Below, in pieces: positions 26,705 through 35,040 of a stretch of DNA of 64,000 bases. Below the pieces are notes generated by a model. That model had not been told where the DNA came from and ran no database searches. It was given only the letters and a program-made list of their open reading frames with translations. Positions within the stretch are counted from its first letter, which is position 1. Each line of letters opens with the position of its first letter. The translations under genes and the position numbers were made by a program. Source of the stretch: Arthrobacter sp. B2a2-09 (GTDB taxonomy: Bacteria; Actinomycetota; Actinomycetes; Actinomycetales; Micrococcaceae); the NCBI RefSeq assembly GCF_027587375.1, contig NZ_JAMXIC010000008.1:62001-126000 (forward strand), read 5' to 3'.

Positions 26705-27391
26705 ATGGAAACAACAAGGCAAGTCCCACTCACGTTCAGGGTGGTGGGCACAGACAAGACAATCGTGGTCTCGGACTTCCACGGCGTGGTGGCCGGCTAT
26801 ACGGGACGCGATCCGAAGGCGGTGCAGCATCACATCGATGAGCTGGCAGCGATCGGAGTAGCGCCGCCGCCGGAGGTCCCTATGTTCTACCGGATGGACT
26901 CGGACCTGTTTGAGACCTCCGGGGAACACGTCACCACCGAGAACCTGACCTCCGGCGAGATCGAGCCCCTCTACATCCGCCACGACGGCAAGCATTACCT
27001 CGGAATCGGCTCCGACCACACGGACCGCGACCTTGAAGCCAAGGACATCGGCGACTCCAAGCGGGCCTGCGCCAAACCGGTGGCCGGTGAGGTCATCGCC
27101 GTCGAAAACCTGGAGAACCTGGACCTCGACGATTGCACAGCGCGGTCCTGGGTTGACGGAACCCTGTATCAGGAAGGTTCGTTGGCTGGCCTGCGCAAGC
27201 CTGCCGATGTCGTCGAAAAGCTCCTCGCCCGCACCGACATCGGTGACGCTGACTTCATGTGCCTCGGCGGAACCCTGCCGCTACTGAACGGGAAGTTCGT
27301 CGACGGAACCTCCTGGAAGTTGGAGCTCTCATTCGCGGATGGGACGACAATCGAACATAACTACAAAATCAAGAAAGGCTCACTTCGATGA
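26705..27391 (+). CDS. DUF2848 family protein
   Basis: 228 residues. I recognise the DUF2848 pattern: MFYRMDSDLFETS, NLTSGEIEPLYI, LGIGSDHTDRDLEA, DSKRACAKPVAGEVI. Members sit beside amidases, decarboxylases and fumarylacetoacetase-fold enzymes in catabolic clusters; no reaction is firmly established to my knowledge. AAGGAG lies just before the ATG. The stop overlaps the oxygenase start by four bases, so it is coupled to the HpaB-like enzyme. A hydrolase or isomerase acting on the oxygenated product is a reasonable guess only. Confidence 0.78.
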   Translation: METTRQVPLTFRVVGTDKTIVVSDFHGVVAGYTGRDPKAVQHHIDELAAIGVAPPPEVPMFYRMDSDLFETSGEHVTTENLTSGEIEPLYIRHDGKHYLGIGSDHTDRDLEAKDIGDSKRACAKPVAGEVIAVENLENLDLDDCTARSWVDGTLYQEGSLAGLRKPADVVEKLLARTDIGDADFMCLGGTLPLLNGKFVDGTSWKLELSFADGTTIEHNYKIKKGSLR

Positions 27392-28851
27392 GAACCGGAA
27401 AGCAGTATTTGAAGTCCCTGAACGACGGCCGGACGGTGATCCTCGATGGCGAGGTAGTCGGCAACGTCCTGGAACACCCGGCCTTCGTGAAGGTTGCCCA
27501 GACCATGTCCGAGCTGTTCGACATCGCAGCCGATCCCAGCAACGGCATGCAGTTCCACTCAGAGGAAATCGGCGGACCCGCCAACCGCACATTTGCCGCT
27601 CCCCGCACGCAGGAGGAACTCGTGCTGCGTCGCCAGGCGATCGAGACCTGGGCCAAGCACACGCACGGTTGGGTTGGGCGCAGCCCGGACCACGTCGGGA
27701 CGTTCTTCGCCGCCTTCGGATCCCACCCGGACGTCTTCAAGAACGACGAGCGGGACTTCGCCGGCAACATCGAACGGTACTACAAGAAAATCCTGTCCGA
27801 GAACCTGTATCTTTCCTACGCGATCATTCCGCCGCAGGTCTCCCGGGCCACCACAGCGTCCGGTTGGGAAGGCGAGTACCTGCAGGTCGGCGTCGTGCGT
27901 GAAACCGAGGAGGGCATCATCGTCCGCGGTTCGCAGATGCTCGCCACGGGCGCCGCGATTGCCGATGAAGTCTTCGTCACCTGCATCAAGCCACTCGGGC
28001 CGGACGATGTGGACTTCGCGGTCAGTTTCGCCATCCCGGTGGCAACGGACGGGCTGAAGCTGTACTGCCGCCGCCCGTTTGCGCCCGCCGCCACCAGCGA
28101 CTTCGACTACCCTCTGACCAGCCACTACGACGAGCCTGACGCTCTGGTGGTGTTCGATGACGTGCTCATCCCTTGGGACCGCGTATTCATCAACCGGAAC
28201 ATCGACACCCTGCGCCGCCAGTTCTTCGACACCGGCGCCCACGCCCTCGGCAACTGGCAAGCCCAGATCCGGTTCTCCACGAAGCTGAAGTTCATCGCCT
28301 CCGTGGCCCGCAAGGTCACGCAGGTGAACGGCACGGACAAGATCCCCGGCGTCCAGGAGAAGCTAGGAGAACTGGCCGCGATCGTGCAGTCCGTTGAGTC
28401 AGCCGTGCTTGCCGCTGAGTACACAGCAATAGCTGACGACGCCGGCATGATTGTTCCCGGGAAGAGCGCCCTTTACGGGGCCATGGGTCTGCAGTCCGAG
28501 ACCTACCCGCGCGTGATTTCGATCCTTCGCGACCTGGTGGGGGGTGGCGTCCTGCAGCTGCCGTCCAGCGTCGCGGACATGACCAGCAGCGTGACCCGGC
28601 CGGACATGGAACGCTACGTGCAGTCGCCCGGCGTCGCCAGTGAAGAGCGCGTGAAGCTCTTCAAGCTCGCTTGGGACATCATCGGCTCCGAGTTCGCCGG
28701 CCGCCATCAGCAGTACGAGATGTTCTACGCCGGTGCCCCGTTCGTGGTCCGCGGCGCCTACACCTACCGGAACTATGGCTACGACGCCCTGGTGGCAGAG
28801 CTCGACAAGTACCTTGGTTCCTACAGCATCAACGGCACGGAAGGGGATTAG
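27388..28851 (+). CDS. 4-hydroxyphenylacetate 3-hydroxylase (HpaB)-family FADH2-dependent monooxygenase
   Basis: 487 residues. The acyl-CoA-dehydrogenase-like fold of HpaB/PheA1 oxygenases is evident: an N-terminal HpaB_N region (TGKQYLKSLNDGRTVILDGE), YLSYAIIPPQVSRATTASGW, GIIVRGSQMLATGAAIADEV, VVFDDVLIPWDRVFINRN and the C-terminal GGVLQLPSSVADM. Such enzymes hydroxylate phenols or oxygenate N-heterocycles with reduced flavin supplied by a partner reductase, here the HpaC-like protein two genes on. Adjacent nitrilase, DUF2848 and cupin genes do not match the classic homoprotocatechuate cluster, so the substrate is probably not 4-hydroxyphenylacetate. Confidence 0.9.
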   Translation: MRTGKQYLKSLNDGRTVILDGEVVGNVLEHPAFVKVAQTMSELFDIAADPSNGMQFHSEEIGGPANRTFAAPRTQEELVLRRQAIETWAKHTHGWVGRSPDHVGTFFAAFGSHPDVFKNDERDFAGNIERYYKKILSENLYLSYAIIPPQVSRATTASGWEGEYLQVGVVRETEEGIIVRGSQMLATGAAIADEVFVTCIKPLGPDDVDFAVSFAIPVATDGLKLYCRRPFAPAATSDFDYPLTSHYDEPDALVVFDDVLIPWDRVFINRNIDTLRRQFFDTGAHALGNWQAQIRFSTKLKFIASVARKVTQVNGTDKIPGVQEKLGELAAIVQSVESAVLAAEYTAIADDAGMIVPGKSALYGAMGLQSETYPRVISILRDLVGGGVLQLPSSVADMTSSVTRPDMERYVQSPGVASEERVKLFKLAWDIIGSEFAGRHQQYEMFYAGAPFVVRGAYTYRNYGYDALVAELDKYLGSYSINGTEGD

Positions 28852-28853
28852 CC

Positions 28854-29210
28854 ATGGCAAAGCCCGAATTTGAGTTCACCCCCACAGCATCAGTGGACTT
28901 CGCACCGTGCAACCCTCACATCGAGGGCCTGTCGGAGGCCATCCTGGCCCGGGATTCGGACAACGACAGCGTGACGCGCATCCTGAAGTTCGAGCCTGGT
29001 ACAGACACGTCCCCCAACGGCGTCCTGACGCACGATTTCTGGGAGGAAGTCTTCATCTTCGAGGGCTCCTTCGTGGACCAGCGACTCGGCAAGACCTTCA
29101 AGGCCGGCGACTGGGCCACACGTCCCCCGGGCATGAAACACGGTCCCTGGGTCTCCGAAAACGGGGCCAAGATGTTCGAGGTCCGATACTACAGGGAGCG
29201 GAGCAACTGA
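28854..29210 (+). CDS. Cupin-domain protein (possible dioxygenase or isomerase)
   Basis: 118 residues. The cupin core is visible: GVLTHDFWEEVFIFEGSF with H and E residues near 58-63, then GDWATRPPGMKHGPW with a histidine near 98. This resembles ChrR-type or dihydroxyacetophenone-dioxygenase-like cupins. GGAAGGGG precedes the ATG. It lies two bases after the monooxygenase and one base before the flavin reductase, so it is a core member of the pathway, perhaps ring cleavage or a tautomerisation step. One of the usual metal histidines is replaced, so catalysis is uncertain. Confidence 0.8.
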   Translation: MAKPEFEFTPTASVDFAPCNPHIEGLSEAILARDSDNDSVTRILKFEPGTDTSPNGVLTHDFWEEVFIFEGSFVDQRLGKTFKAGDWATRPPGMKHGPWVSENGAKMFEVRYYRERSN

Positions 29211-29211
29211 C

Positions 29212-29736
29212 ATGAGCCTCGCACCGCTCTTCACCGTTCCCGACGCCTTGGGAATGCGCCGCGCCATGGGCCGCTTCCTCACGGGCGTCGCTGTGGTCAC
29301 CACCAAGCACGAGGATGAGCTGTACGGGATGACCATCAGCTCGCTGACCTCCATCAGCCTGGAGCCGCCCATCCTCATGATCTCCCTGAACTTCGGCACC
29401 CGCACCGGCGAAGCGTTGATCGAGAGCGGCAAGTTCGCCGTATCGATCCTCGGCGCAAGCAAGGAGTCGCTCGCCCGGCGGTTCGCGGTGCGGGGCGGTG
29501 ACCGCTTCGGTGAAGGCGACTTCGACATCACCGCCAGCGGTCTCCCGGTCATCAAGGGCGCCCTCGCGCAGGCGGACTGTACCGTTGTGCAGCAGTACGA
29601 CGTCGGAGATCACCAGGTCTTCTTCGGCCAGGTCACCACGTGCCGGGATCGGGACGGCGAGGTGCTGGCCTTCAAGGCAGGCCGCTTCGGCTCGTTCTCC
29701 GACTTCGGCCACGGAGAGATCCCCTGGATTTTCTGA
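29212..29736 (+). CDS. Flavin reductase (HpaC-like) component of the monooxygenase
   Basis: 174 residues, normal for the flavin_Reduct domain. Motifs RRAMGRFLTGVAVVTTKHED, GMTISSLTSISLEPPILMIS, SGKFAVSILGASKESLARRF and HQVFFGQVTTCRDRDGEVLA are those of HpaC/FRE NAD(P)H:flavin oxidoreductases. It would supply FADH2 to the HpaB-like oxygenase encoded 360 bases upstream. It starts one base after the cupin stop and is the last gene of the unit; a long hairpin follows 11 bases after its stop. Confidence 0.9.
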   Translation: MSLAPLFTVPDALGMRRAMGRFLTGVAVVTTKHEDELYGMTISSLTSISLEPPILMISLNFGTRTGEALIESGKFAVSILGASKESLARRFAVRGGDRFGEGDFDITASGLPVIKGALAQADCTVVQQYDVGDHQVFFGQVTTCRDRDGEVLAFKAGRFGSFSDFGHGEIPWIF

Positions 29737-29747
29737 CTGGTTTTTAC

Positions 29748-29786
29748 CCAAGTGGTGACCGGCTCGTTGAGCCGGGCACCACTTGG
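29748..29786 (+). terminator. Long hairpin after the flavin reductase gene
   Basis: CCAAGTGGTG pairs with CACCACTTGG and CCGGCTC with GAGCCGG, separated by one mismatch, with a GTT loop. It lies 11 bases after the stop. The downstream T-run is weak (TTAT), so termination strength is uncertain. Confidence 0.6.
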
Positions 29787-29926
29787 TTATCAGACCGGTT
29801 CGACGGTCGAGAGGCGCGTCGAAAATCCGTTCGCCTTCCCCCCGCTCACTCGATCGGATTGCCCCGACTTGGCGGCGGCAAGAAGGGATCGCCCGGTGAA
29901 ACTCGTCACAATAAATACTAGGCACG

Positions 29927-29947
29927 TTGCATACGGGCCGTATACAA
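29927..29947. promoter_or_regulatory. 21-bp near-perfect palindrome before the NTF2-like gene; candidate GntR operator
   Basis: TTGCATACGG and CCGTATACAA are complementary at nine of ten positions around a central G. Read on the minus strand, TTGTATACGGC matches the core at 25730 (TTGTATACAGC) at ten of eleven bases. It overlaps a TATACAAT -10-like sequence, so binding would repress. Confidence 0.65.
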
Positions 29948-30000
29948 TAGGAGTGCCTGGCCAGAAATGCAGTTTTTCACTCGAAAATTAGGAGTAAGCA

Positions 30001-30426
30001 ATGACGCTTTCACTTGAAGACAAAGATGCAATCCAGGAACTTTCCATCACTCAGTTCCGTCATCTCGACAATCACGATGTGGACGCCTGGGCAGAGTGCT
30101 GGGTACCGGACGGGAAGTTCATCGCCACCTACGGGACGAACACCGGCCACGATGAGATCAAGGAATTCCTTCGAGGCCATATCGCCGCAGGCAAAGAAGA
30201 CGGCGCCCGTCACCTGAGCATGAACTACGTGATCGACGGGGATGGCGACACGGCCAACGTCTACAGCCTGGTCGTGAAGATCCAAGTTGAAAAGCCGCCG
30301 TTCATCATCGCCACAGGCGTCTACCAGGACGTCGTGGTTCGCACACCCCAAGGCTGGAAGTTCAAGTCCCGGCAGCTGGACATCGACGCCGGTGTGTTCG
30401 CGGCGGCAGCCTCAGCGGCAAAGTAA
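30001..30426 (+). CDS. NTF2/SnoaL-like fold protein
   Basis: 141 residues, the usual size for a SnoaL-like (cone-shaped) domain: AIQELSITQFRHLDNHDVDA, WAECWVPDGKFIATYG, GARHLSMNYVIDGDGDTA, TGVYQDVVVRTPQGWKFKSR. The fold is used by isomerases, hydratases and ring-hydroxylating dioxygenase beta subunits. AGGAG lies before the ATG. It begins a second unit preceded by the same palindrome as the monooxygenase operon, so it probably acts in the same pathway. The alpha/beta hydrolase follows 13 bases later. Confidence 0.8.
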   Translation: MTLSLEDKDAIQELSITQFRHLDNHDVDAWAECWVPDGKFIATYGTNTGHDEIKEFLRGHIAAGKEDGARHLSMNYVIDGDGDTANVYSLVVKIQVEKPPFIIATGVYQDVVVRTPQGWKFKSRQLDIDAGVFAAAASAAK

Positions 30427-30439
30427 GGACAAAGCGCAA

Positions 30440-31192
30440 ATGGGCAATCTCGCAACAGAACGGTGGGGAACCGACGGCCCCCGTGTCGTCATGGTCCACG
30501 GAAGCCTGGGCTCCGCCATGACAGCATTCGCCGAACAACAGCCCCTTGCTGCACGATGGCAGCTCATCGCGCCGTACCGACGGGGATACGCACCTAGTCC
30601 CGGAACGGATCGGATCGATCCTGACCGCGATGCGGATGAAGTACTGGAGATCATTGGCGAAGGTGCACACCTTGTCGGTACGTCAATGGGAGGGGTTGTC
30701 GCGATGCGAGCGGCAGCCAAAGCACCTGAGCTCATCCATTCCCTGACTGTCATCGAGCCTCCGGCACTTCCTAACGGCGCGGGAAAACCCGAGGTGGATC
30801 AACTCCGGACGGCCCTTCGAAAGCACTGGGAAGCCAACGAAACGGCCGACCTTGAGACATTTGTGGCAGGCTTCCTTGAAGCTCTCAATGTCGATATGGT
30901 GTTGCCTTCGCCACTGCCGCCCCCCTTGGCGGAAGCAGTGGCCAATCTGAAGACGGAACGGCCATGGGAAACGGGTGTTCCTCTGGAGATTCTCGTGGAA
31001 ACGACTTTCCCGAAACTGGTCGTTTCCGGCGGAGGGACGCCTGGATTTGAAGGCGTCTGCGATGTACTCGCGGATCGCCTCGGCGGAAAACGGCTGCTCT
31101 TTCCGGGCAGCCCCCACGCTGTACAGAGAATCGGCGAGCCATTCAACATCGAGCTGGAAAAATTCCTCAGCGCGGCCGAAGCCGCACTGTAG
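30440..31192 (+). CDS. Alpha/beta-fold hydrolase
   Basis: 250 residues. Oxyanion segment MVHGSLGSAM near residue 17, nucleophile elbow GTSMGG with S82, and H226 in GSPHAVQ give a plausible triad. AAGGA precedes the ATG at 30440; a longer frame upstream overlaps the NTF2-like gene and is rejected. Such hydrolases cleave C-C or ester bonds of ring-fission products or lactones. The location after the NTF2-like gene suggests a late step of the same pathway. A perfect 14-base-pair hairpin follows 30 bases after the stop. Confidence 0.85.
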   Translation: MGNLATERWGTDGPRVVMVHGSLGSAMTAFAEQQPLAARWQLIAPYRRGYAPSPGTDRIDPDRDADEVLEIIGEGAHLVGTSMGGVVAMRAAAKAPELIHSLTVIEPPALPNGAGKPEVDQLRTALRKHWEANETADLETFVAGFLEALNVDMVLPSPLPPPLAEAVANLKTERPWETGVPLEILVETTFPKLVVSGGGTPGFEGVCDVLADRLGGKRLLFPGSPHAVQRIGEPFNIELEKFLSAAEAAL

Positions 31193-31222
31193 AAGAGTCC
31201 AAAAAGAGCGCATTGAACCGCT

Positions 31223-31265
31223 TGCCGGCGACCACGCGGAAGACACCGCCCCGTGGTCGCCGGCA
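31223..31265 (+). terminator. Perfect 14-bp inverted repeat after the hydrolase gene
   Basis: TGCCGGCGACCACG pairs exactly with CGTGGTCGCCGGCA around a 15-base loop. There is no T-run, so it may be a structured end, a bidirectional barrier or a protein site. The remaining bases to 31467 hold no supported gene. Confidence 0.5.
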
Positions 31266-31467
31266 CTGTCTTTCAAGCCATTGGCGGGCCCGTATTCGCT
31301 TTGTCGGTCCCGTAGCGCCTCGTATCGGTTACTGGCTCAGAGACATGAAGTGTGGTGCTCGGCTTACGCAGGACCCTTACCCAGGTTCAAGGACAGTTCG
31401 ACTACGCGCAGAGGGACGCGCACGTCGCCTAGGTCCATTGAACGAGACGAAGTGTTGAACGCAGCCC

Positions 31468-32973
31468 CTACTGCAGCTTGAACAAATTGTGCGTCGCCGG
31501 CCCCTCCAGCAACTTGCCCGCGGCCGAGAAGCGCGAGCCGTGCAGGGGGCAGTCCCAGGACTTTTCGGCGTCGTTCCAGTGCAGGATCCCGCCCAAGTGC
31601 GCGCATTCTGCGGACACCCTGCACACCACGCCATCCACGGTGCAGATTGCCGCGGGCTTCCCGTGGAAAAGCCCGGTGACGCCCGTGCCCTCGGCGGGGC
31701 TGGTTTCCTCCGTGATGGCCGGCTTTTCCTTCAGGGCTGCCCTGTCCCGGAAATTCTGCTGCTGTGTCTCTACGTTGAACGAAATCGTCGACGCCGCCCC
31801 GCGAGGACCCGTGACCCGGCGGTGGATGGTGTGGGCCCACTCGAGCTTTTCGCCACGGATATCGGCGGTGACATCCAAGGCCGCCGCAATACCATTTGTC
31901 ATGCCCCACTTGTTGTAGCCGGTGCCGAAGAAGATCTTCCCGTGGCCCCGGGGGAACCTGCCAAAGAATGGCATGAGATTGGCGGCCTGGTAGTCCTGGG
32001 CGGACCACGTGTGCGTGACCTCGGCGCCCGGATAGTGCTGTTGGGCCCAGCCGAGCAGCTCGTTCACATGGACCTGCGGCGACGGGGCCCGGCCCCCCGC
32101 ATGCCCGAACCCGCCCACCAAAAGCAACGCCCCGCCGTCGGGCAGTGGATAGTCCCTCAGCGAACGGGTGGGCGGCTCAGCGGAAAGGTACATCCCGGGC
32201 GGCGGGCTCATGCCGTCCGGCAGCCGCAGCGCGGCGGCGTAAGAGCGATTCGGCCGCAACTTTGCGAAATAGAGCCCCCGGTTCAGCATGGGTGTCCCTG
32301 TGCCCAGCACCACATGGCGGGCGCTGACCTCGCCCTTCCTGGTGACCACCGCCAGGGGATCGCCGTTGCGGACGTTCATGACGCGGATACCCTCCACGAT
32401 GCTGCCGCCGGCAGCCCTAACATCCGCGGCCAGCGCATCCAAGACGTCCATGGGGTTGAACTGGGCCTGATCCGGAAGCTTCAAGGCGGCGTCGACGTCG
32501 AACGGCAACCCGGTCTCCTGGGTGGACTTGACGTTGAGTCCGGCAGCCCTCGCAACGTTGGCTTCGGCGAGTAGGTGTTCCGCGCCGGTGGGCGTGGTGG
32601 CGAAGGTGTATGCATCCCGGTACTGGAAAGGCACACCCCGGCCCTCAAGGTAGTCGAGCAACCACCTCTGGCCCGCCCTGTTCGCGTCAACGTAGGCACG
32701 GACCACGTTCACCGAATACTGGCTACGGAGCCTGGACAGCGTGGTGCCCTGCAGAAGGCTCAACTTGGCCGTGGTGTTGCCGGTGTTGACCGCCCCGATA
32801 TGTCGGGCCTCGAGGACCAGCACGCTGCTCCCCGTCCGTGCCAGCATGAGGGCCGTGGCCAGGCCCGTGAGTCCGGCGCCGACAACGACGACGTCGTAAC
32901 TGTTCCCGGGCGTGAATTCATCGGGGCTCGCGGCTACGGAAGCCTCGCGCGCGTCTAGCCACAGAGAAGTCAT
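31468..32973 (-). CDS. FAD-dependent oxidoreductase with C-terminal Rieske [2Fe-2S] domain
   Basis: 501 residues. The N-terminal dinucleotide-binding motif VVVVGAGLTGLATALMLART starts near residue 30 and the DAO fold continues to about 380. The C-terminus is a Rieske ferredoxin: CAHLGG and CPLHGSRFSAAG supply the two Cys-His pairs. This architecture occurs in actinobacterial and Bacillus proteins of unknown substrate (YhfW-like). The ATG at 32973 is used because the upstream frame gives an arginine-rich leader with no family match. It is divergent from a TetR gene 131 bases away, which probably regulates it. Confidence 0.86.
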   Translation of the reverse strand: MTSLWLDAREASVAASPDEFTPGNSYDVVVVGAGLTGLATALMLARTGSSVLVLEARHIGAVNTGNTTAKLSLLQGTTLSRLRSQYSVNVVRAYVDANRAGQRWLLDYLEGRGVPFQYRDAYTFATTPTGAEHLLAEANVARAAGLNVKSTQETGLPFDVDAALKLPDQAQFNPMDVLDALAADVRAAGGSIVEGIRVMNVRNGDPLAVVTRKGEVSARHVVLGTGTPMLNRGLYFAKLRPNRSYAAALRLPDGMSPPPGMYLSAEPPTRSLRDYPLPDGGALLLVGGFGHAGGRAPSPQVHVNELLGWAQQHYPGAEVTHTWSAQDYQAANLMPFFGRFPRGHGKIFFGTGYNKWGMTNGIAAALDVTADIRGEKLEWAHTIHRRVTGPRGAASTISFNVETQQQNFRDRAALKEKPAITEETSPAEGTGVTGLFHGKPAAICTVDGVVCRVSAECAHLGGILHWNDAEKSWDCPLHGSRFSAAGKLLEGPATHNLFKLQ

Positions 32974-33104
32974 AACGGTCTCACGTCCCTTCAGCCGGGC
33001 ACGGTCCACACCGGAATTAGCGCGGCGGCGGCCCGGTAGTGCCAGAGAAGCAGAAGGCCGCAAGAGAAGCAATAGGGGAGCGCGCGAGTAGAGTGGCTAT
33101 TACC

Positions 33105-33749
33105 ATGACTTCGCCAGATGCCTCGGATTCCACGAGCCCGGCTTCGTTACCAGCCGTACAAACGACCACCCGTGATGACGCGGTGGATCGCATCTTGGAC
33201 GCGGCCTACGAACTGTTCTCCCGGCGCGGGATCCACGCTGTCGGGGTCGATCTGCTCATCGAGCGTTCAGGAGTGGGGAAGGCCACCTTCTACCGCCACT
33301 TTCCGTCCAAGGATGATCTGGTCCTTGCGTTCCTCGCGCTTCGTGACCAGATCTGGACCGTGGACTTGATCATCTCCGATGCCAGAAGCCGGGGAAACAC
33401 CGCCGAGGAGCAGTTGCTCGCCATCTTCGACGTGTTCGGTGACTGGTTCAAGCGGGAGGATTTCGAGGCGTGCTCGTTCATCAACGTCCTGCTAGAAATG
33501 GGCCGTGAACATCCGCTCGGGAAAGCCAGCATCGGCTACCTCGCCAGAATCAGGGGACACATCGAGGAGTTGGCAAAGGAAGCCGGACTGGAGCGCACCG
33601 AGGAGTTCGCGCGCTCCTGGCACATCCTGATGAAGGGCTCCATCATCTCGGCCACAGAAGGAGACGTCCTGGCGTCCGAGCGCGCCCAGGAGATGGCCAC
33701 TTGGCTGATAGAACAGCATCGAGGCCCAGACCGACCCATAGCGGCTTGA
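33105..33749 (+). CDS. TetR-family transcriptional regulator
   Basis: 214 residues. The TetR_N helix-turn-helix is at about 24-70: RILDAAYELFSRRGIHAVGV, LIERSGVGKATFYRHFPSKD. The C-terminal ligand domain contains DFEACSFINVLLEMGREHPL. ATG 33105 is preferred to an ATG at 33039 that would put the gene over the likely promoter. It faces away from the Rieske-FAD gene, typical of a repressor controlling its neighbour and itself. The stop codon lies inside the first copy of a 17-bp tandem repeat. Confidence 0.9.
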   Translation: MTSPDASDSTSPASLPAVQTTTRDDAVDRILDAAYELFSRRGIHAVGVDLLIERSGVGKATFYRHFPSKDDLVLAFLALRDQIWTVDLIISDARSRGNTAEEQLLAIFDVFGDWFKREDFEACSFINVLLEMGREHPLGKASIGYLARIRGHIEELAKEAGLERTEEFARSWHILMKGSIISATEGDVLASERAQEMATWLIEQHRGPDRPIAA

Positions 33750-33778
33750 AGCGCCCCTCTTCTTGAAGCGCCCCTCTT
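33745..33778. repeat. Two perfect tandem copies of a 17-bp unit at the tetR 3' end
   Basis: CTTGAAGCGCCCCTCTT occurs twice in tandem, followed by TTTAAAGCG. The first copy contains the tetR stop codon, so slippage would not change the protein. Confidence 0.85.
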
Positions 33779-33793
33779 TTTAAAGCGTCCGGT

Positions 33794-34870
33794 CTATCCG
33801 GTCCGTCTCGTCCTGGCTCGACCGCCGGGGGAGGCGAGATGCCCGGCGCGCCCGCCCCACGTTGCCCATTCGCGGGGCTGGACCGAGGGCCGCCCAAGGT
33901 GATACCCCTGTCCGACTGTTATTCCCAGGCCTGCAAGAGTGGCGAGTTCGGCCTTGGTTTCGATGCGCTGGGCGGTCAAGGCCGCCCCGATCTCCCGCGC
34001 GAACCGGACCTCCGCCTCGACGAGCTCCTGCCGGAGGGGATCACGGTTGAGACCTGCAGTCAGGCTCCGGTCCAGCTTGATCATCTCTGGCTTGAGCCGA
34101 AGAATATGGCTGACTCCAGCGAAGAAGGAACCGGTATTTTCGATGGACAAGCGCACGCCGGCGCTGCGCAGCGGCCCCACCACCGCGTCAAGCGAAGCGG
34201 CATGGTCCTGGGGGAAACTCCCCGAGATTTCAAGGATCACCCGGGCGGGCGCCACCGGAGTCTGATTGAAAAGCACGGGAAGGCGCGGATCCAGGCAGAC
34301 CGCTTCGGAAAGCTTCAACGTTACGAAAAGTTGGGGCGGCAGTTTCACCGCGGCCGTGAGCCCCGACTCCAGCGCCGCGAATTCAAGATCCGTTCGGAGC
34401 CCCGTATCTTCGGCTTCAGCGAACCAGAAATCGGCAGGGTCTCCGCTATCGCTGACGAAGCGGGTCAAAGCTTCGGCGCCGACGACGGTGGCCGTGGTGA
34501 GGTCGAAAACGGGCTGGAAAGCGGTCATCAGCATCCGGTCCCTGAGTGCCGCCTCAAGCCGCGAGCTACTTGGGTGCTGCGGCTCCGGCTCGGCCTGCGG
34601 GGTCGGGTCGCCCTGCGATTCCGGCTGTTCCGACCTGAGCGAAGACAAGTGTTCCAGCAGCGCCTCTTCCGGACGCCCAGGGTGGGCGGCAATATGCTGG
34701 CGAAGTTGTTCGCGCACCGCATCCGTTGCCTGCGAAGAGTCCCCTAAGACTTCATCGATGATTTCCAGGACCTGGCGGCGCAGCCCACGCAGCTGCTGGA
34801 GGGGCGGCTCCACAGTCTCCGGACTGGCCCGCATCCCGGCGTTGGTCAAAGACGGTTTCCGCGTTGACAT
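33794..34870 (-). CDS. EAL-domain protein with degenerate active site
   Basis: 358 residues. An N-terminal helical, proline/glutamate-rich region (to about 105) precedes an EAL domain starting MLMTAFQPVFDLTTATVVGA. The EALTRF signature and LEISG glutamate remain, and MIKLDRSL supplies the lysine-aspartate, but the asparagine of the NLS motif is lysine (TLKLSEA), and the metal-binding DDFGTG loop reads ENTGSFFAG. The final AExVE motif is also changed (QRIETKAE). Hydrolysis of c-di-GMP is therefore unlikely; it may bind c-di-GMP or a protein partner. It lies 1 kb from a canonical GGDEF-EAL gene on the same strand. Confidence 0.84.
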   Translation of the reverse strand: MSTRKPSLTNAGMRASPETVEPPLQQLRGLRRQVLEIIDEVLGDSSQATDAVREQLRQHIAAHPGRPEEALLEHLSSLRSEQPESQGDPTPQAEPEPQHPSSSRLEAALRDRMLMTAFQPVFDLTTATVVGAEALTRFVSDSGDPADFWFAEAEDTGLRTDLEFAALESGLTAAVKLPPQLFVTLKLSEAVCLDPRLPVLFNQTPVAPARVILEISGSFPQDHAASLDAVVGPLRSAGVRLSIENTGSFFAGVSHILRLKPEMIKLDRSLTAGLNRDPLRQELVEAEVRFAREIGAALTAQRIETKAELATLAGLGITVGQGYHLGRPSVQPREWATWGGRAGHLASPGGRARTRRTG

Positions 34871-35040
34871 GAAAGTATTCCTTTGCCTTTAGCTCCGGCT
34901 GAGCCCGGGACCTGCAAACAAAAGGAATACTACAGCCGAACAAACCGGTCGGCCCGGATTGAAATCAAATCTTCATGGGGATGAAACACGCACTGCCAAC
35001 TTGTTCCTCGTTGCGAACGCGCGGTGCGCACGGAGTGCAG

